From Lactococcus formosensis (GTDB lineage Bacteria; Bacillota; Bacilli; Lactobacillales; Streptococcaceae), in NCBI RefSeq assembly GCF_018403745.1, contig NZ_BOVP01000001.1, forward strand, positions 186,001 through 250,000: 64,000 nt of DNA. The letters run 5' to 3'. The notes beneath the pieces are model-generated. The model worked only from the letters and a program-made list of their open reading frames with translations, did no database searches and was not told the origin of the DNA. Positions 43,461 to 51,217 of the stretch are shown here, piece by piece (within the stretch, counting starts at the first letter, position 1; the number at the start of each line of letters is the position of its first letter). A program made the position numbers and the translations under genes.

Positions 43461-43556
43461 TAAAAAAGCCCCCCAGTATAACAGTGGGGGACTTGTATTT
43501 GTCATATATTTATCCTTGGAGGACCTAACCATTCTAACATTGTTTGATTCTCAAAC
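43461..43556 (-). ncRNA. mini transcription unit 3 with palindromic operator (candidate sRNA)
   Basis: The palindrome GTTTGATTCTCAAAC (43542-43556) lies directly upstream of extended -10 TGTTAGAAT (43531-43539). A strong terminator GTCCCCCACTG/GGGGGGC with T6 follows at 43464-43492. A start codon (ATG near 43507 with AAGGAT upstream) exists, but the frame runs through the terminator. Confidence 0.5.
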
Positions 43557-43653
43557 AAAATGAAAAAGTTTAAAATAATAGCATTTTTGAACATAGAAAC
43601 ATCAATTGTAGAGTCCACTTTTCTACTACTTGACAATTCATATCTAATTCTTT

Positions 43654-43756
43654 TTAAAAAAAAAGACCTTGATATTATATACCAAAGTCTTCGGAGTATT
43701 TTTATGAAAAAGTCCTAACCGGACTGTATCAGTATACCATTATTTGGTTCCCGAAC
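43654..43756 (-). ncRNA. mini transcription unit 4 with palindromic operator (candidate sRNA)
   Basis: The palindrome ATTTGGTTCCCGAAC (43742-43756) precedes extended -10 TGGTATACT (43731-43739). The transcript would end in the hairpin AAGACTTTGG/CAAGGTCTTT with T9 (43656-43691). It is exactly 200 bp from unit 3. Confidence 0.5.
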
Positions 43757-43863
43757 AAAGTGAAAAACTTAAAATAGCAGTGTTTTTATACAAATAATTC
43801 CTGATGTCAAGAGTAATATTAGTACAGACTGAGAAGGGTCTAATTACTCATTTTCTTTCTGAA

Positions 43864-43956
43864 ACAAAAAATCTCTGTCTTAAAGCAGAAAAGTCAGAGT
43901 GGTTTTTAAGAAAGACTCTTAAACATAGCTATTTTAATATTGTTTGGCAACCAAAT
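43864..43956 (-). ncRNA. mini transcription unit 5 with palindromic operator (candidate sRNA)
   Basis: The palindrome GTTTGGCAACCAAAT (43942-43956) precedes the -10 TATTAAAAT (43931-43939; the extended TG is TA here). A hairpin with ACTCTGAC/GACAGAG arms and a T6 tail follows at 43868-43905. It is exactly 200 bp from unit 4. Confidence 0.45.
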
Positions 43957-44222
43957 GAAATAAAAATACTTAAAAAGTGAATAACAAAAACCACGCTGGC
44001 AAACGTAGTTAAGATAATGAATAGTGTATTTATCTTTTCAATTATTTTTTTCCTTTGCAATTTTAACATAGTTTGATTATCAAATAAATTTTTTTGTTTA
44101 AAAATAATATTATAGTTATATATAAAAAATCCCCACCGAAGCAGGGAATAACCTATTAAGAACAGGTGTTTATTGCTTGTACTATTCTGTTTTTTGATAT
44201 AAAAATAGGTAAAATAAAGCAT
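43929..44222 (-). CDS. possible small membrane protein
   Basis: A 97-codon frame begins 8 bases after a strong AAGAGGTGAT ribosome-binding site. It encodes a basic N-terminal part and one hydrophobic segment (about 68-90, IILTTFASVVFVIHFL). It reads through a terminator-like hairpin (TCCC/GGGGA, 44127-44147) and through units 5 and 6 of the promoter array, which argues against it. I recognise no family. It could be a chance frame in A/T-rich DNA behind a real leader. Confidence 0.3.
   Translation of the reverse strand: MLYFTYFYIKKQNSTSNKHLFLIGYSLLRWGFFIYNYNIIFKQKNLFDNQTMLKLQRKKIIEKINTLFIILTTFASVVFVIHFLSIFISFGCQTILK
43984..44085 (-). ncRNA. mini transcription unit 6 with palindromic operator (candidate sRNA)
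   Basis: The palindrome GTTTGATTATCAAAT (44071-44085) precedes extended -10 TGTTAAAAT (44060-44068). A hairpin ACTACG/CGTGGT with T tail follows (43984-44009). The offset between palindrome and -10 is the same 11 bases as in units 3, 4 and 5. Confidence 0.45.
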
Positions 44223-44296
44223 CTGTTATTATCACCTCTTAAATTTTTTTAGAGAGACTCATTTCAACGACAATAGAACAAGTTACTATTGGAAGT

Positions 44297-44800
44297 TTAC
44301 CCCTCTGCTATAACTATTTTTAAAGCCTCTTCAACAATATCCTCTTCCTTAGGATTTTCTATTTGTAGACGAGTTGCTTCACCAATTGCTGCACTGTCAG
44401 CAGTTTGCACAGATTGTTTTATCTTAGGGTCATTAATAGAATTTATATATGCACTTTGTTTTTCTTTAGCATTTCGAATTAATGTTTTGTAATGTTCTAG
44501 TTTATTTACTCTTTCTTCACTTTGTGGATTTTCTGTACTATTTTTCTGTCCACTATAACTAGAATTATTTTGACTTCCAACACCTTCTATTGTAGAACTA
44601 TTAGTGGTTGTCTGCTTCCCTTCAGATATATTGCCTTCCATGACAGCTTCTGACGAAATGGTTTTATTAGATTTTATTTCTTTACTTTTTTCCTCACTCT
44701 TTGGTTCAGTCTTTTTCTCATCTTCTTGCTTATTTGACGAACAAGCTATAAGTGAAAAAGAAGATAAAAGCAGTATGGATAATAGTGTTATTTTCTTCAT
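44297..44800 (-). CDS. lipoprotein, prophage accessory gene
   Basis: This 167-residue protein has a lipoprotein signal (KKITLLSILLLSSFSL, lipobox LIAC with Cys near residue 20). A long Ser/Lys/Glu/Asn-rich, probably unstructured segment (21-95) follows, then a short C-terminal helical region (about 100-167) with NPKEEDIVEEALKIVIAEG. I do not recognise the C-terminal domain. ATG 44800 follows GGAGGG. Its place between lysin and att, outside the lytic program, suggests a lysogenic-conversion gene, perhaps a surface or superinfection-exclusion lipoprotein (inference). Confidence 0.75.
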   Translation of the reverse strand: MKKITLLSILLLSSFSLIACSSNKQEDEKKTEPKSEEKSKEIKSNKTISSEAVMEGNISEGKQTTTNSSTIEGVGSQNNSSYSGQKNSTENPQSEERVNKLEHYKTLIRNAKEKQSAYINSINDPKIKQSVQTADSAAIGEATRLQIENPKEEDIVEEALKIVIAEG

Positions 44801-44904
44801 AAATCCCTCCATTCTTATTTTATTACAAAATCAGATAAATTGGAACTAGCGCTTATCCTTATCAATCAATTTTTACAAAAAAACCCCAAAATTCCCCTAT
44901 GAAT

Positions 44905-44971
44905 AAAAAACGCCCACACAAGGCGGACGTATTAGATGAATACCCTATTTATGGGCAAAATAATTATATCA
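44905..44971 (-). ncRNA. mini transcription unit 7 (candidate sRNA)
   Basis: Extended -10 TGATATAAT (44963-44971) is followed by about 45 bases and a hairpin ACGTCC/GGGCGT with T6 (44905-44930). Same layout as the array at 43070-44085, but without the palindrome. It could instead be the promoter of the lipoprotein gene with an attenuator. Confidence 0.4.
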
Positions 44972-44999
44972 GCTCAATTAAGTTTTGTAAATTGATAAT

Positions 45000-45024
45000 A
45001 AAAGTCACATTGGTAAGACTTTTA
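45000..45024 (-). terminator. terminator of the PBECR4-like gene
   Basis: AAAAGTC, 11-base loop, GACTTTT, then a T/A tail on the minus strand, 24 bp after the stop. Confidence 0.7.
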
Positions 45025-45047
45025 TTATAGAATGCACTCCATCTCTT

Positions 45048-45641
45048 TTAATATCTTTTCAATTTGTATTTTGCATTCTTTTGCAGATATTTCAGTTTAC
45101 CATTTTCTGGATCTTCCGTATAAATAGCTAATACTTTTTGACCATCAGGAATAATTTTAGACTTCAGATTTAACACAGTATTCGGATAATAAATCTGATC
45201 ATCATCAGAATATTTAAAACCAATTGCTAAAAGAAGACGACTAGTTCTGATTGAAGCATCAAACGTTAATTTCTCAAATTTCCCGTTTCCTGTAAGAAAA
45301 CAGGGTTTAGTAAACAAATCCTCAAAACAATGAAGAGCGGATAATTTTTGGAAGGTGGTCCCATCTGCTTTTATAAGCATATTTCTAGTAGAAAGTCTTT
45401 TTCTCTTAAAATCTTTCCAAAGAGCTTTCCCACCTCTATCGTAGTGTATTCCTAGCAAGTGAGGTATATTTCTTGTCTCAATTTTAAACGAAATTTCAGT
45501 TTTCTGTGTACAAATAATTATATCTTTACCGATTAACTCAGAATCAATAAAAGATAGCACGGACTTTATAGTCAATAACTCTTTTTGTAAAATTAAAAAC
45601 TCTGAATTTGTAGGTTTCTTAAATCCTATTCTCTTTTCCAT
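45048..45641 (-). CDS. PBECR4-domain protein, putative RNase toxin
   Basis: This 197-residue soluble protein has the pattern of PBECR4 (phage Barnase-EndoU-ColicinE5/D-RelE-like nuclease 4): an early HLLGIHYD motif (about residue 82), FQKLSALHCFEDLF, and a later LLLAIGFKYSDDDQIYYPNTVL region. The domain is predicted, not proven, to be a nuclease. Start 45641 follows GGAG; the frame extends 8 codons upstream, but those codons lie in a terminator tail. A structured RNA with its own promoter and terminator lies directly upstream, the layout of type III toxin-antitoxin loci. Confidence 0.65.
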   Translation of the reverse strand: MEKRIGFKKPTNSEFLILQKELLTIKSVLSFIDSELIGKDIIICTQKTEISFKIETRNIPHLLGIHYDRGGKALWKDFKRKRLSTRNMLIKADGTTFQKLSALHCFEDLFTKPCFLTGNGKFEKLTFDASIRTSRLLLAIGFKYSDDDQIYYPNTVLNLKSKIIPDGQKVLAIYTEDPENGKLKYLQKNAKYKLKRY

Positions 45642-45655
45642 GCTACTCCAATAAA

Positions 45656-45794
45656 AAATAAACACCCCGATTAGGGGTGTGATAATTCCTGTGGGGAATT
45701 TTTATGGTGTCCGCCACCTCTCGCTACGTAAAGTAGCCACAAACAGTATCGAGTTATCGTACTCGCAACGGTACTCAAGTTAATGAGTGAAATC
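45656..45794 (-). ncRNA. structured RNA upstream of the PBECR4-like gene
   Basis: A TATAAT -10 (45801-45806, minus strand) would start an RNA of about 139 bases. Hairpins visible in order are GCTAC/GTAGC, GGTG/CACC and the terminal ACACCCC/GGGGTGT followed by a long T-rich tail (45656-45680). Two GAGTAC repeats occur in the 5' half. No open frame. The nuclease start codon is 15 bases after the terminator. Candidate antitoxin or regulatory RNA; the -35 box is weak. Confidence 0.5.
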
Positions 45795-45800
45795 TTCGAG

Positions 45801-46177
45801 ATTATAGTGTTCCCCATCACTTTAGAAAGGAGGTGATAAATGAAACCAGATAAAGCAATTTGAACAACTGAGCTTTTAATCCGTATTTATTACCTTAAAA
45901 GTATTATAACAAATTTTTGTAGTATTTCAACAAAAAATGCAACTTTTTTCGTACTTTTTGATACTTTTTCCGTATTTTTTGACGTTTTTTTCGTGCTTTT
46001 TATATTGGTTATATAATACTTTTTACACAAAAAGTAGTTCAAAACATAACGCTCTCCTTATACTTTAACCCAAATTTTTGAATTCTTCCATGGAGAAACA
46101 ACAAAAACACCCGTTCAATCAACTGAATTCTATCACTTAACTTTGTGATACAATAACTTTAATAGAAAGGAAATCAG
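45801..46177. other. gene-poor stretch with extended ribosome-binding site and phased T-tracts
   Basis: On the plus strand AGAAAGGAGGTGAT (45824-45837) is complementary to the whole 3' end of 16S rRNA. The ATG at 45840 opens only seven codons (MKPDKAI, stop at 45863). Six T-tracts starting at 45944, 45955, 45965, 45975, 45985 and 45997 repeat at about 10-11 bp, which predicts intrinsic curvature. No other gene is seen before the YjbR-like start at 46178. Confidence 0.6.
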
Positions 46178-46519
46178 ATGACACGAGAAGAATTAATTAA
46201 TTTAGTTTTAAAACAAACAACTTCATTTGAGGATTACCCATTTAACAATAATATCCGAGAAAAAATCCTATGGACAACAATCAGACAAAAATCGAATAAA
46301 AAAATTATTGTCTTAATTTTTGAAAAAGACAATGAACTATTAATTGATTTAAAACTTACTCCAGAGCATGGTGAAGAAGCTCGACAAATCCGTGGTGTAT
46401 TCCCAGGTTATCATATGAACAAAACACACTGGAATACTGTAAGTATAAACAATACCGACCTTACACCAGAGGGACTTATTCAGATGATTAAAGAAAGTGA
46501 CACTCTTACTCAAAAATAA
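46178..46519 (+). CDS. MmcQ/YjbR family protein
   Basis: This 113-residue protein has the YjbR double-wing-like fold motifs, with LLIDLKLTPEHGEEARQIRG and GYHMNKTHWNTV (around residues 64-90) typical of the family. Function is not established; DNA binding has been suggested. It is transcribed opposite to the lysis genes, has GAAAGGAA before its ATG and shares a bidirectional terminator with the lysin. A prophage accessory gene. Confidence 0.85.
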   Translation: MTREELINLVLKQTTSFEDYPFNNNIREKILWTTIRQKSNKKIIVLIFEKDNELLIDLKLTPEHGEEARQIRGVFPGYHMNKTHWNTVSINNTDLTPEGLIQMIKESDTLTQK

Positions 46520-46524
46520 CAAAA

Positions 46525-46558
46525 ACACCCCTAACCGTTATGGCTAGGGGTGTTTTTA
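46525..46558. terminator. bidirectional terminator between YjbR-like gene and lysin
   Basis: AAAACACCCCTA and TAGGGGTGTTTTT form a 12-bp stem with A/T runs on both sides. Confidence 0.9.
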
Positions 46559-46560
46559 TA

Positions 46561-47628
46561 TTAATAATTTAGAGTTTGACCTGCATAAATCAAGTTAGGG
46601 TTTTGAATGCCGTTACTTGAAACAAGATGCTGTACAGTTGTGCCTAAACGTTGTGCAATAACAGAGAGATTGTCTCCGTATTGTACAGTATAAGATCCAC
46701 CTGTCGCCGCATTTGAGCCACCTGAATAGCTAATTGCTTGTCCTGCATAAATAAGGTTAGGATTACTCAAAGCGTTCTGACGTGCCAATTCTTGCCAGCT
46801 TGTACCCCAACTATAAGCAATGCTGCTCAATGTGTCGCCATATTGTACAATGTGAGTTTTATTGCTTGGACTCGGTGCTGGAGTAGGTTCTGGAGTTGGA
46901 TTTGGTGTTGGTGCTGGATTAGGTACTTTTCCATCATATCCATTATCCGTGACACCTGTAAGGTCAATATTACCATCTAATCCCCCTGCCACATAAGTGG
47001 AAGTAAATTGGAAAATACCAATATCATCCATGCTTGGGAAGAAATTCCAGTTTGGTGTTGGAGTTACTTCATAGTTTGGATATTCCGCAATCCAAAGTGA
47101 TCCAGGAAACTCTTTAATAATGCGTTTGTAGTCCACATTTGCAATTGTGTAAGGCTTATAGCTGTAATACATTGGTGTATATCCTGCTTCTTTCACACGG
47201 CGCATTCCGTAAAGAATAGCATCTGTGTTCGCCTGCTTACTTCCACTCGCCCCACTCTCATAATCAAGAGCGACAATAGAGCCTTTAGGTGTAGCAATTT
47301 GTGGCAAGTATCGATCAAGAACTCCTTTTGAAAGTTCAATGGAGCCACCTACTTGATACCAAATATATGTGTGCGCTCGTTTTCCTTGTGCCAGAGTATT
47401 TTGAACTTGACTGTTATAAGTCAACTGGTCCACGTAATATCCGCCATAAGTTCCCCCAATTTGTGCAATAGAGAATTCATCACTGGCATAACCAAAGTTT
47501 CCTTGATATCCGTTATATTTTGACCAGTCCACTCCTTGGTCACCTACTGCTGCGAAGGCATGACTTGTTGCTCCAAAACTTGTCAGAGCTATAATTGCAA
47601 TTGCCGCTGCTTTAATAATTTTTTTCAT
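46561..47628 (-). CDS. phage endolysin, GH25 lysozyme with two LysM domains and signal peptide
   Basis: This 355-residue protein has a Sec signal peptide (about 27 residues, ending SHAFA). A GH25 muramidase domain follows (about 30-220; [10 protein letters not shown] with first catalytic Asp and IVALDYES with the acidic pair), then a Pro-rich linker and two LysM repeats ([14 protein letters not shown] and [14 protein letters not shown]). It cuts the MurNAc-GlcNAc bond. Start 47628 is chosen from the AGGAG spacing; a second ATG six bases upstream touches that site. It overlaps the holin end by 17 bp. Confidence 0.92.
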   Translation of the reverse strand: MKKIIKAAAIAIIALTSFGATSHAFAAVGDQGVDWSKYNGYQGNFGYASDEFSIAQIGGTYGGYYVDQLTYNSQVQNTLAQGKRAHTYIWYQVGGSIELSKGVLDRYLPQIATPKGSIVALDYESGASGSKQANTDAILYGMRRVKEAGYTPMYYSYKPYTIANVDYKRIIKEFPGSLWIAEYPNYEVTPTPNWNFFPSMDDIGIFQFTSTYVAGGLDGNIDLTGVTDNGYDGKVPNPAPTPNPTPEPTPAPSPSNKTHIVQYGDTLSSIAYSWGTSWQELARQNALSNPNLIYAGQAISYSGGSNAATGGSYTVQYGDNLSVIAQRLGTTVQHLVSSNGIQNPNLIYAGQTLNY

Positions 47629-47974
47629 TTTCATCTCCTATTTTCTTTTCGTCAATGTTTTCTATCTTTAACCCTTTAGACTTTAAATAGGCAAAGAGTT
47701 CTTGAAACAATGGATTAATTTGACAGATCAACTGAACCATCCGTGCAAAGAAAAACACTAGCGATCCATTGATCACTAATGCTATTTCGTTGTTGTATTC
47801 TTTTACCCCAGAAAAGTTATAAAACTCAAATACTCCCCAGAATAATGCAATTGTCACTAAATCAATGACAATCCTTTTTTTCAATGGGGGGGCCATTTTT
47901 TCTCCATCCTTAAGCCATGTTAGACCCAGAATGATTAAAATTAATGCTGAGATTCCCAGCAAGTTATATTCCAA
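47612..47974 (-). CDS. phage holin (TTG start)
   Basis: This 120-residue protein has three likely membrane spans (about 4-21, 36-54 and 67-87) and a charged, Lys/Glu-rich tail ending [16 protein letters not shown]. Position and topology fit a holin. I choose TTG 47974 because AAGGGGAA is 7 bases before it; longer frames overlap the tail-protein end and have no ribosome-binding site. It is coupled to the downstream lysin, the usual holin-lysin cassette. Confidence 0.75.
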   Translation of the reverse strand: MEYNLLGISALILIILGLTWLKDGEKMAPPLKKRIVIDLVTIALFWGVFEFYNFSGVKEYNNEIALVINGSLVFFFARMVQLICQINPLFQELFAYLKSKGLKIENIDEKKIGDENEKNY

Positions 47975-47990
47975 TATGTTTCCCCTTTTT

Positions 47991-48605
47991 CTAATTTTCT
48001 GCTGGATAACACATAGAGAAACTCCCATATTTTTCTCCAGTTTCTGCACTGTTAACCATTAAATCTCCACCAGTTGTGATAAAGGCAGTCATAAATGATT
48101 GCCCGCCTTGACTAGCCATTCCTGCATGCCAATCAACTGGTGGACGAAAGCCCGTTGGAAAAGTTCCTTTTTTGACATTCACATTTGCGGTTCCCCAATT
48201 CCCCCAATTTCCTGCTCCTGTTACATAGACAACACCATTCTTCTTCATGTAACTTACTTTTGCAGTAGGTGCCTCTATTGCGTTATAAGTTGATACTTTA
48301 GCATCATCAGAACTCTTCACTTTTGAGAAAATAGTCTCTTCTGTAAATGTCTTTTTACCTGCAATTGTTTCATCCGTGTAAGTTCCAATATATGTTGGAT
48401 AATCCTGTGAGGTAACCTCACTTTCGTGTGGCATCCAAGGTGTGGCTATCTTCCCATGCTCAACCTTAATTTCTCTCCACCATGATTCATAATCTCCACT
48501 TGATTCACTATTGTATGGCAAAATATCTAAATATCCATCTGCAATAACTTTTATTGTAAAATTGAATCTCTTAAATTCATCAGTATTTTCTGTAATTCCA
48601 AATCT
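47991..48605 (-). pseudogene. 3' fragment of a phage tail/receptor-binding protein
   Basis: A frame open from 48605 encodes about 204 residues. The first part (FTIKVIADGYLDILPYN, then KIATPWMPHESE and YPTYIGTYTD) is the linker type found in minor tail and baseplate proteins. The rest (GKKTFTEETIFSK, VYVTGAGNWGNWGT) is a C-terminal head or host-recognition domain. No start codon with a ribosome-binding site exists upstream. The stop at 48606-48608 and the abrupt switch from portal sequence mark a deletion junction. Confidence 0.8.
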
Positions 48606-48669
48606 TTAAAATACTTAATTTATAGATTAAACGCTGCTTAACAATGGCCTCCACTTTAATTTTGCTCAT
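48580..48669 (-). pseudogene. 5' remnant of the gene after portal, cut by the deletion
   Basis: ATG 48669 follows GGAGGAAA and overlaps the portal stop region. Only 29 codons remain (MSKIKVEAIVKQRLIYK and a short tail) before a stop in what is already tail-fibre DNA in another frame. About 20 codons are probably original. The identity of the lost gene is unknown to me. Confidence 0.5.
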
Positions 48670-49996
48670 TACTTTCCTCCGTCACTTTTTTATCAGTATC
48701 AAACACTGGATTATCAGCTTTTTCTTTATTAATTCGTTCTATTTCTGTCTTTACATCAGGAACAACAGATAAAACACTTAAAGCAGTTTCTTCACTTGTC
48801 ACTCCCATGAGAAGTGTAGCTGTCTCAGCTTGTTCTTTAACATCCTTAGGCTCATTACGAGTAAAGGAGTACTCAATATCTTTCCACGAGTCTTTCCCGG
48901 TTTCGTTAGTTGTTAGACTACAAAATAATCTATAACGCTTGTTGAGTGAAGATTAAAATTTACGTTGGAAAGATAAAGCAAGGTTACTCATAGCTTGTAG
49001 CTTATAAGCCAATGCAACACCGCTTGATGATCCAAAAGATTCATCTGATATATTAGCAACTATTGTTATTTGAAAGATAAGTTTTGTTAAACGATCCAAT
49101 AAATTTTCTGTTTGAGAGTCACTGTCAGGTTTCTCTAAGAACCTCACATCAATATTTCCTTTTTCGTTTTCTCTCCCATAATAATTAATCACACGATTGC
49201 TGCGAATGTTCTTCAAATCTTCTTCATCTACTTCCGCACCTAAGAAAGCCAGATATTGATCACTGAAATAATCTACATCATTTGCTTTCTCACTGATTGC
49301 TTTATTAAAAGCGTTAACCAATGGTATTACAGATTCAAAGATGCTCATTCTCTCTTCGTTAAAATAAAACTCAACAACAGGCAGTTCTGGATAAGGATTA
49401 TAAGTTCTTTCTCCAAAACTTAATTCACTGACCTTACCGCTAATTTCAATTGTTTCCAGTAGAGTATAAATTTCTCCTTTGAGATTATCATCTTCATCAA
49501 ATCCATATCTTACAGCAAATAACGGTTCTTCTTTGATGGAATCATCATAAACCATAAACATATTTTCAGGACTGTTATAAACAACATTTGTTTGTGTAAC
49601 TTCATCTTGATAAAGTAACTCAAAAGCTCGTCCATAAATACATGCCATCTTAGCAAGTTCCGACTCTTCATCTTCCATATCATTTAAATTATCAAATGAC
49701 TGCAGCTTTTCTAACACTTTAGAATCTTTGTGAGACTTCTTAACGGGTATCCCATTAAAGTAACCTGTAAAAGTGTCAACAATATATTTTGGAAAATTCA
49801 CAGCTAACCGATTATCCGGCTTCCAAGTATCCTTTTCTTTCTGAGAAGCGATATCCATAATGCCTTTATACATGTTTATTAGATACTGATAGCGTGCAAT
49901 TTCTTCTTTGTGTTTTTCTATAAACTTTTTCACTACCTCAGGAGTAATTTCTCCATCTTTTGAAAAAGTCATTAATTCAATTGGCTTAATATCCAA
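48656..49996 (-). pseudogene. phage portal protein (SPP1 Gp6-like) with in-frame stop
   Basis: The frame would encode about 446 residues, normal for this portal family, but codon 348 is TAA (48953-48955). The sequence on both sides is continuous portal-like: SNLALSFQRKF before the stop, SSLNKRYRLFCSLTTNE after it. One C-to-T change (CAA to TAA) is the likeliest cause. The portal is the DNA channel of the head; the truncated protein lacks the last 98 residues and is probably non-functional. Confidence 0.85.
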
Positions 49997-51217
49997 CTAT
50001 AACCCCCTCTTGAATGATTTAATTTTCGCCTTCGGTTTACTTTGGTTGTAAATAGCATATCGAACAGCATCAAGAACATCATCAAATTCTTTGATTGGTT
50101 CACCTTTTTTCTTATCCCAGATATATTGATAAATTTCAGTTTTGAATTTTTCTACTTTATCTTGGCAAATGAATAGCTTCTCTGTCTTAAAACGTTTGGC
50201 AACTGCTTCTACACCACTTAGTCGGGCTTTGTCTGCGTTAAAAGCATTTATTCTTTCCCTTTGGAATCTGGCAACATGTTCTGGACGAGCTGAATCACAC
50301 CAAAAAGGAACTTTTTTCCCATACCTCTCTTGAATTCCTTTAGCAACTTCTACCCAGTAGTCAATTTCTTCAAACTGTGCAGCGTGTTCCTCAATAAGAT
50401 ATGCTGTACCATCATCTGTTTCCCCAAATACAACAATAGAACCCCAGTGTTCATAACCCCAGTCAACACCACAATAAAATGTGGATAAGCTTGGCAAATC
50501 TTTAGAGTGAATGTAGTGCTTGCTCGCATCGAAATCTTGATAAACAACACCATCAGCAGAAACCCATAGTCCATTAATATCTCGATCATAAAACATGCCA
50601 CTTGGTGTTGCTGCCTTAATATTTTCCCTATAACGTTGAGACAAGAAAGTATTATCATCCAGTTGGAATTGAAAAGATCTAACATTTTCGTTTTTCTTAT
50701 CTATATATTCCTTTTTCAACCAATGCTCTGGACTATCTGGGTTGGTATCAGCTAATATTCTAGCTCCAGTACCTGAACAGCGAGAAACAATCTCCCCAAA
50801 TACTTCTTGCCTTGCTAATGAAGCTTCATTAACATAAGCTCCGTGTGCAGTCATACCACGAATTGCACCTACACCTCCAATATTTCCTGTATATGCTTGA
50901 ACAACTTTGACACCAAAGAGTTTAAAGTTACCGTGTTTATCAAATTTCGGCTCAATATTATACATGTTATAAAGTTCTTGCAAGATATTTTTCTGAATCG
51001 TACTCGAAGAAACACCAGCCAATATATACATGGGCTCTTTTATTCCTTCTTCATCTGCAATCTTTCTCACACGTCTTAATTCAAATAAAAAAAGATCGTT
51101 ATTGATCTTTGTTTTTCCAGAACGTTTAGCACCATGAAGCAATGTAATAAACCAATCTTTATTTACCGTTTGTCTCAATACTTCAATCTGCTTCTTTGTA
51201 TATACGTCGCTAATCAT
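49997..51217 (-). CDS. terL: phage terminase large subunit (PBSX type)
   Basis: This 406-residue packaging motor has an N-terminal ATPase with Walker A LLHGAKRSGKT near residue 32. A C-terminal RNase H-like nuclease follows, with first Asp in FYCGVDWGYEHWG (near residue 245) and the last acidic residue in EFDDVLDAVRYA. It appears intact even though its partner genes terS and portal are broken. It starts 7 bp inside the terS end and abuts the portal gene. Confidence 0.92.
   Translation of the reverse strand: MISDVYTKKQIEVLRQTVNKDWFITLLHGAKRSGKTKINNDLFLFELRRVRKIADEEGIKEPMYILAGVSSSTIQKNILQELYNMYNIEPKFDKHGNFKLFGVKVVQAYTGNIGGVGAIRGMTAHGAYVNEASLARQEVFGEIVSRCSGTGARILADTNPDSPEHWLKKEYIDKKNENVRSFQFQLDDNTFLSQRYRENIKAATPSGMFYDRDINGLWVSADGVVYQDFDASKHYIHSKDLPSLSTFYCGVDWGYEHWGSIVVFGETDDGTAYLIEEHAAQFEEIDYWVEVAKGIQERYGKKVPFWCDSARPEHVARFQRERINAFNADKARLSGVEAVAKRFKTEKLFICQDKVEKFKTEIYQYIWDKKKGEPIKEFDDVLDAVRYAIYNQSKPKAKIKSFKRGL

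Noticed and set aside
43464..43509. Small peptide gene in unit 3 (ATG near 43507)
   Set aside because: The frame reads straight through the terminator stem, and the other units have no matching start codon, so a common peptide-coding design is unlikely.
45048..45641. ToxN/AbiQ-family toxin
   Set aside because: The layout is similar, but the protein shows none of the ToxN/AbiQ pattern that I know; PBECR4 fits better.
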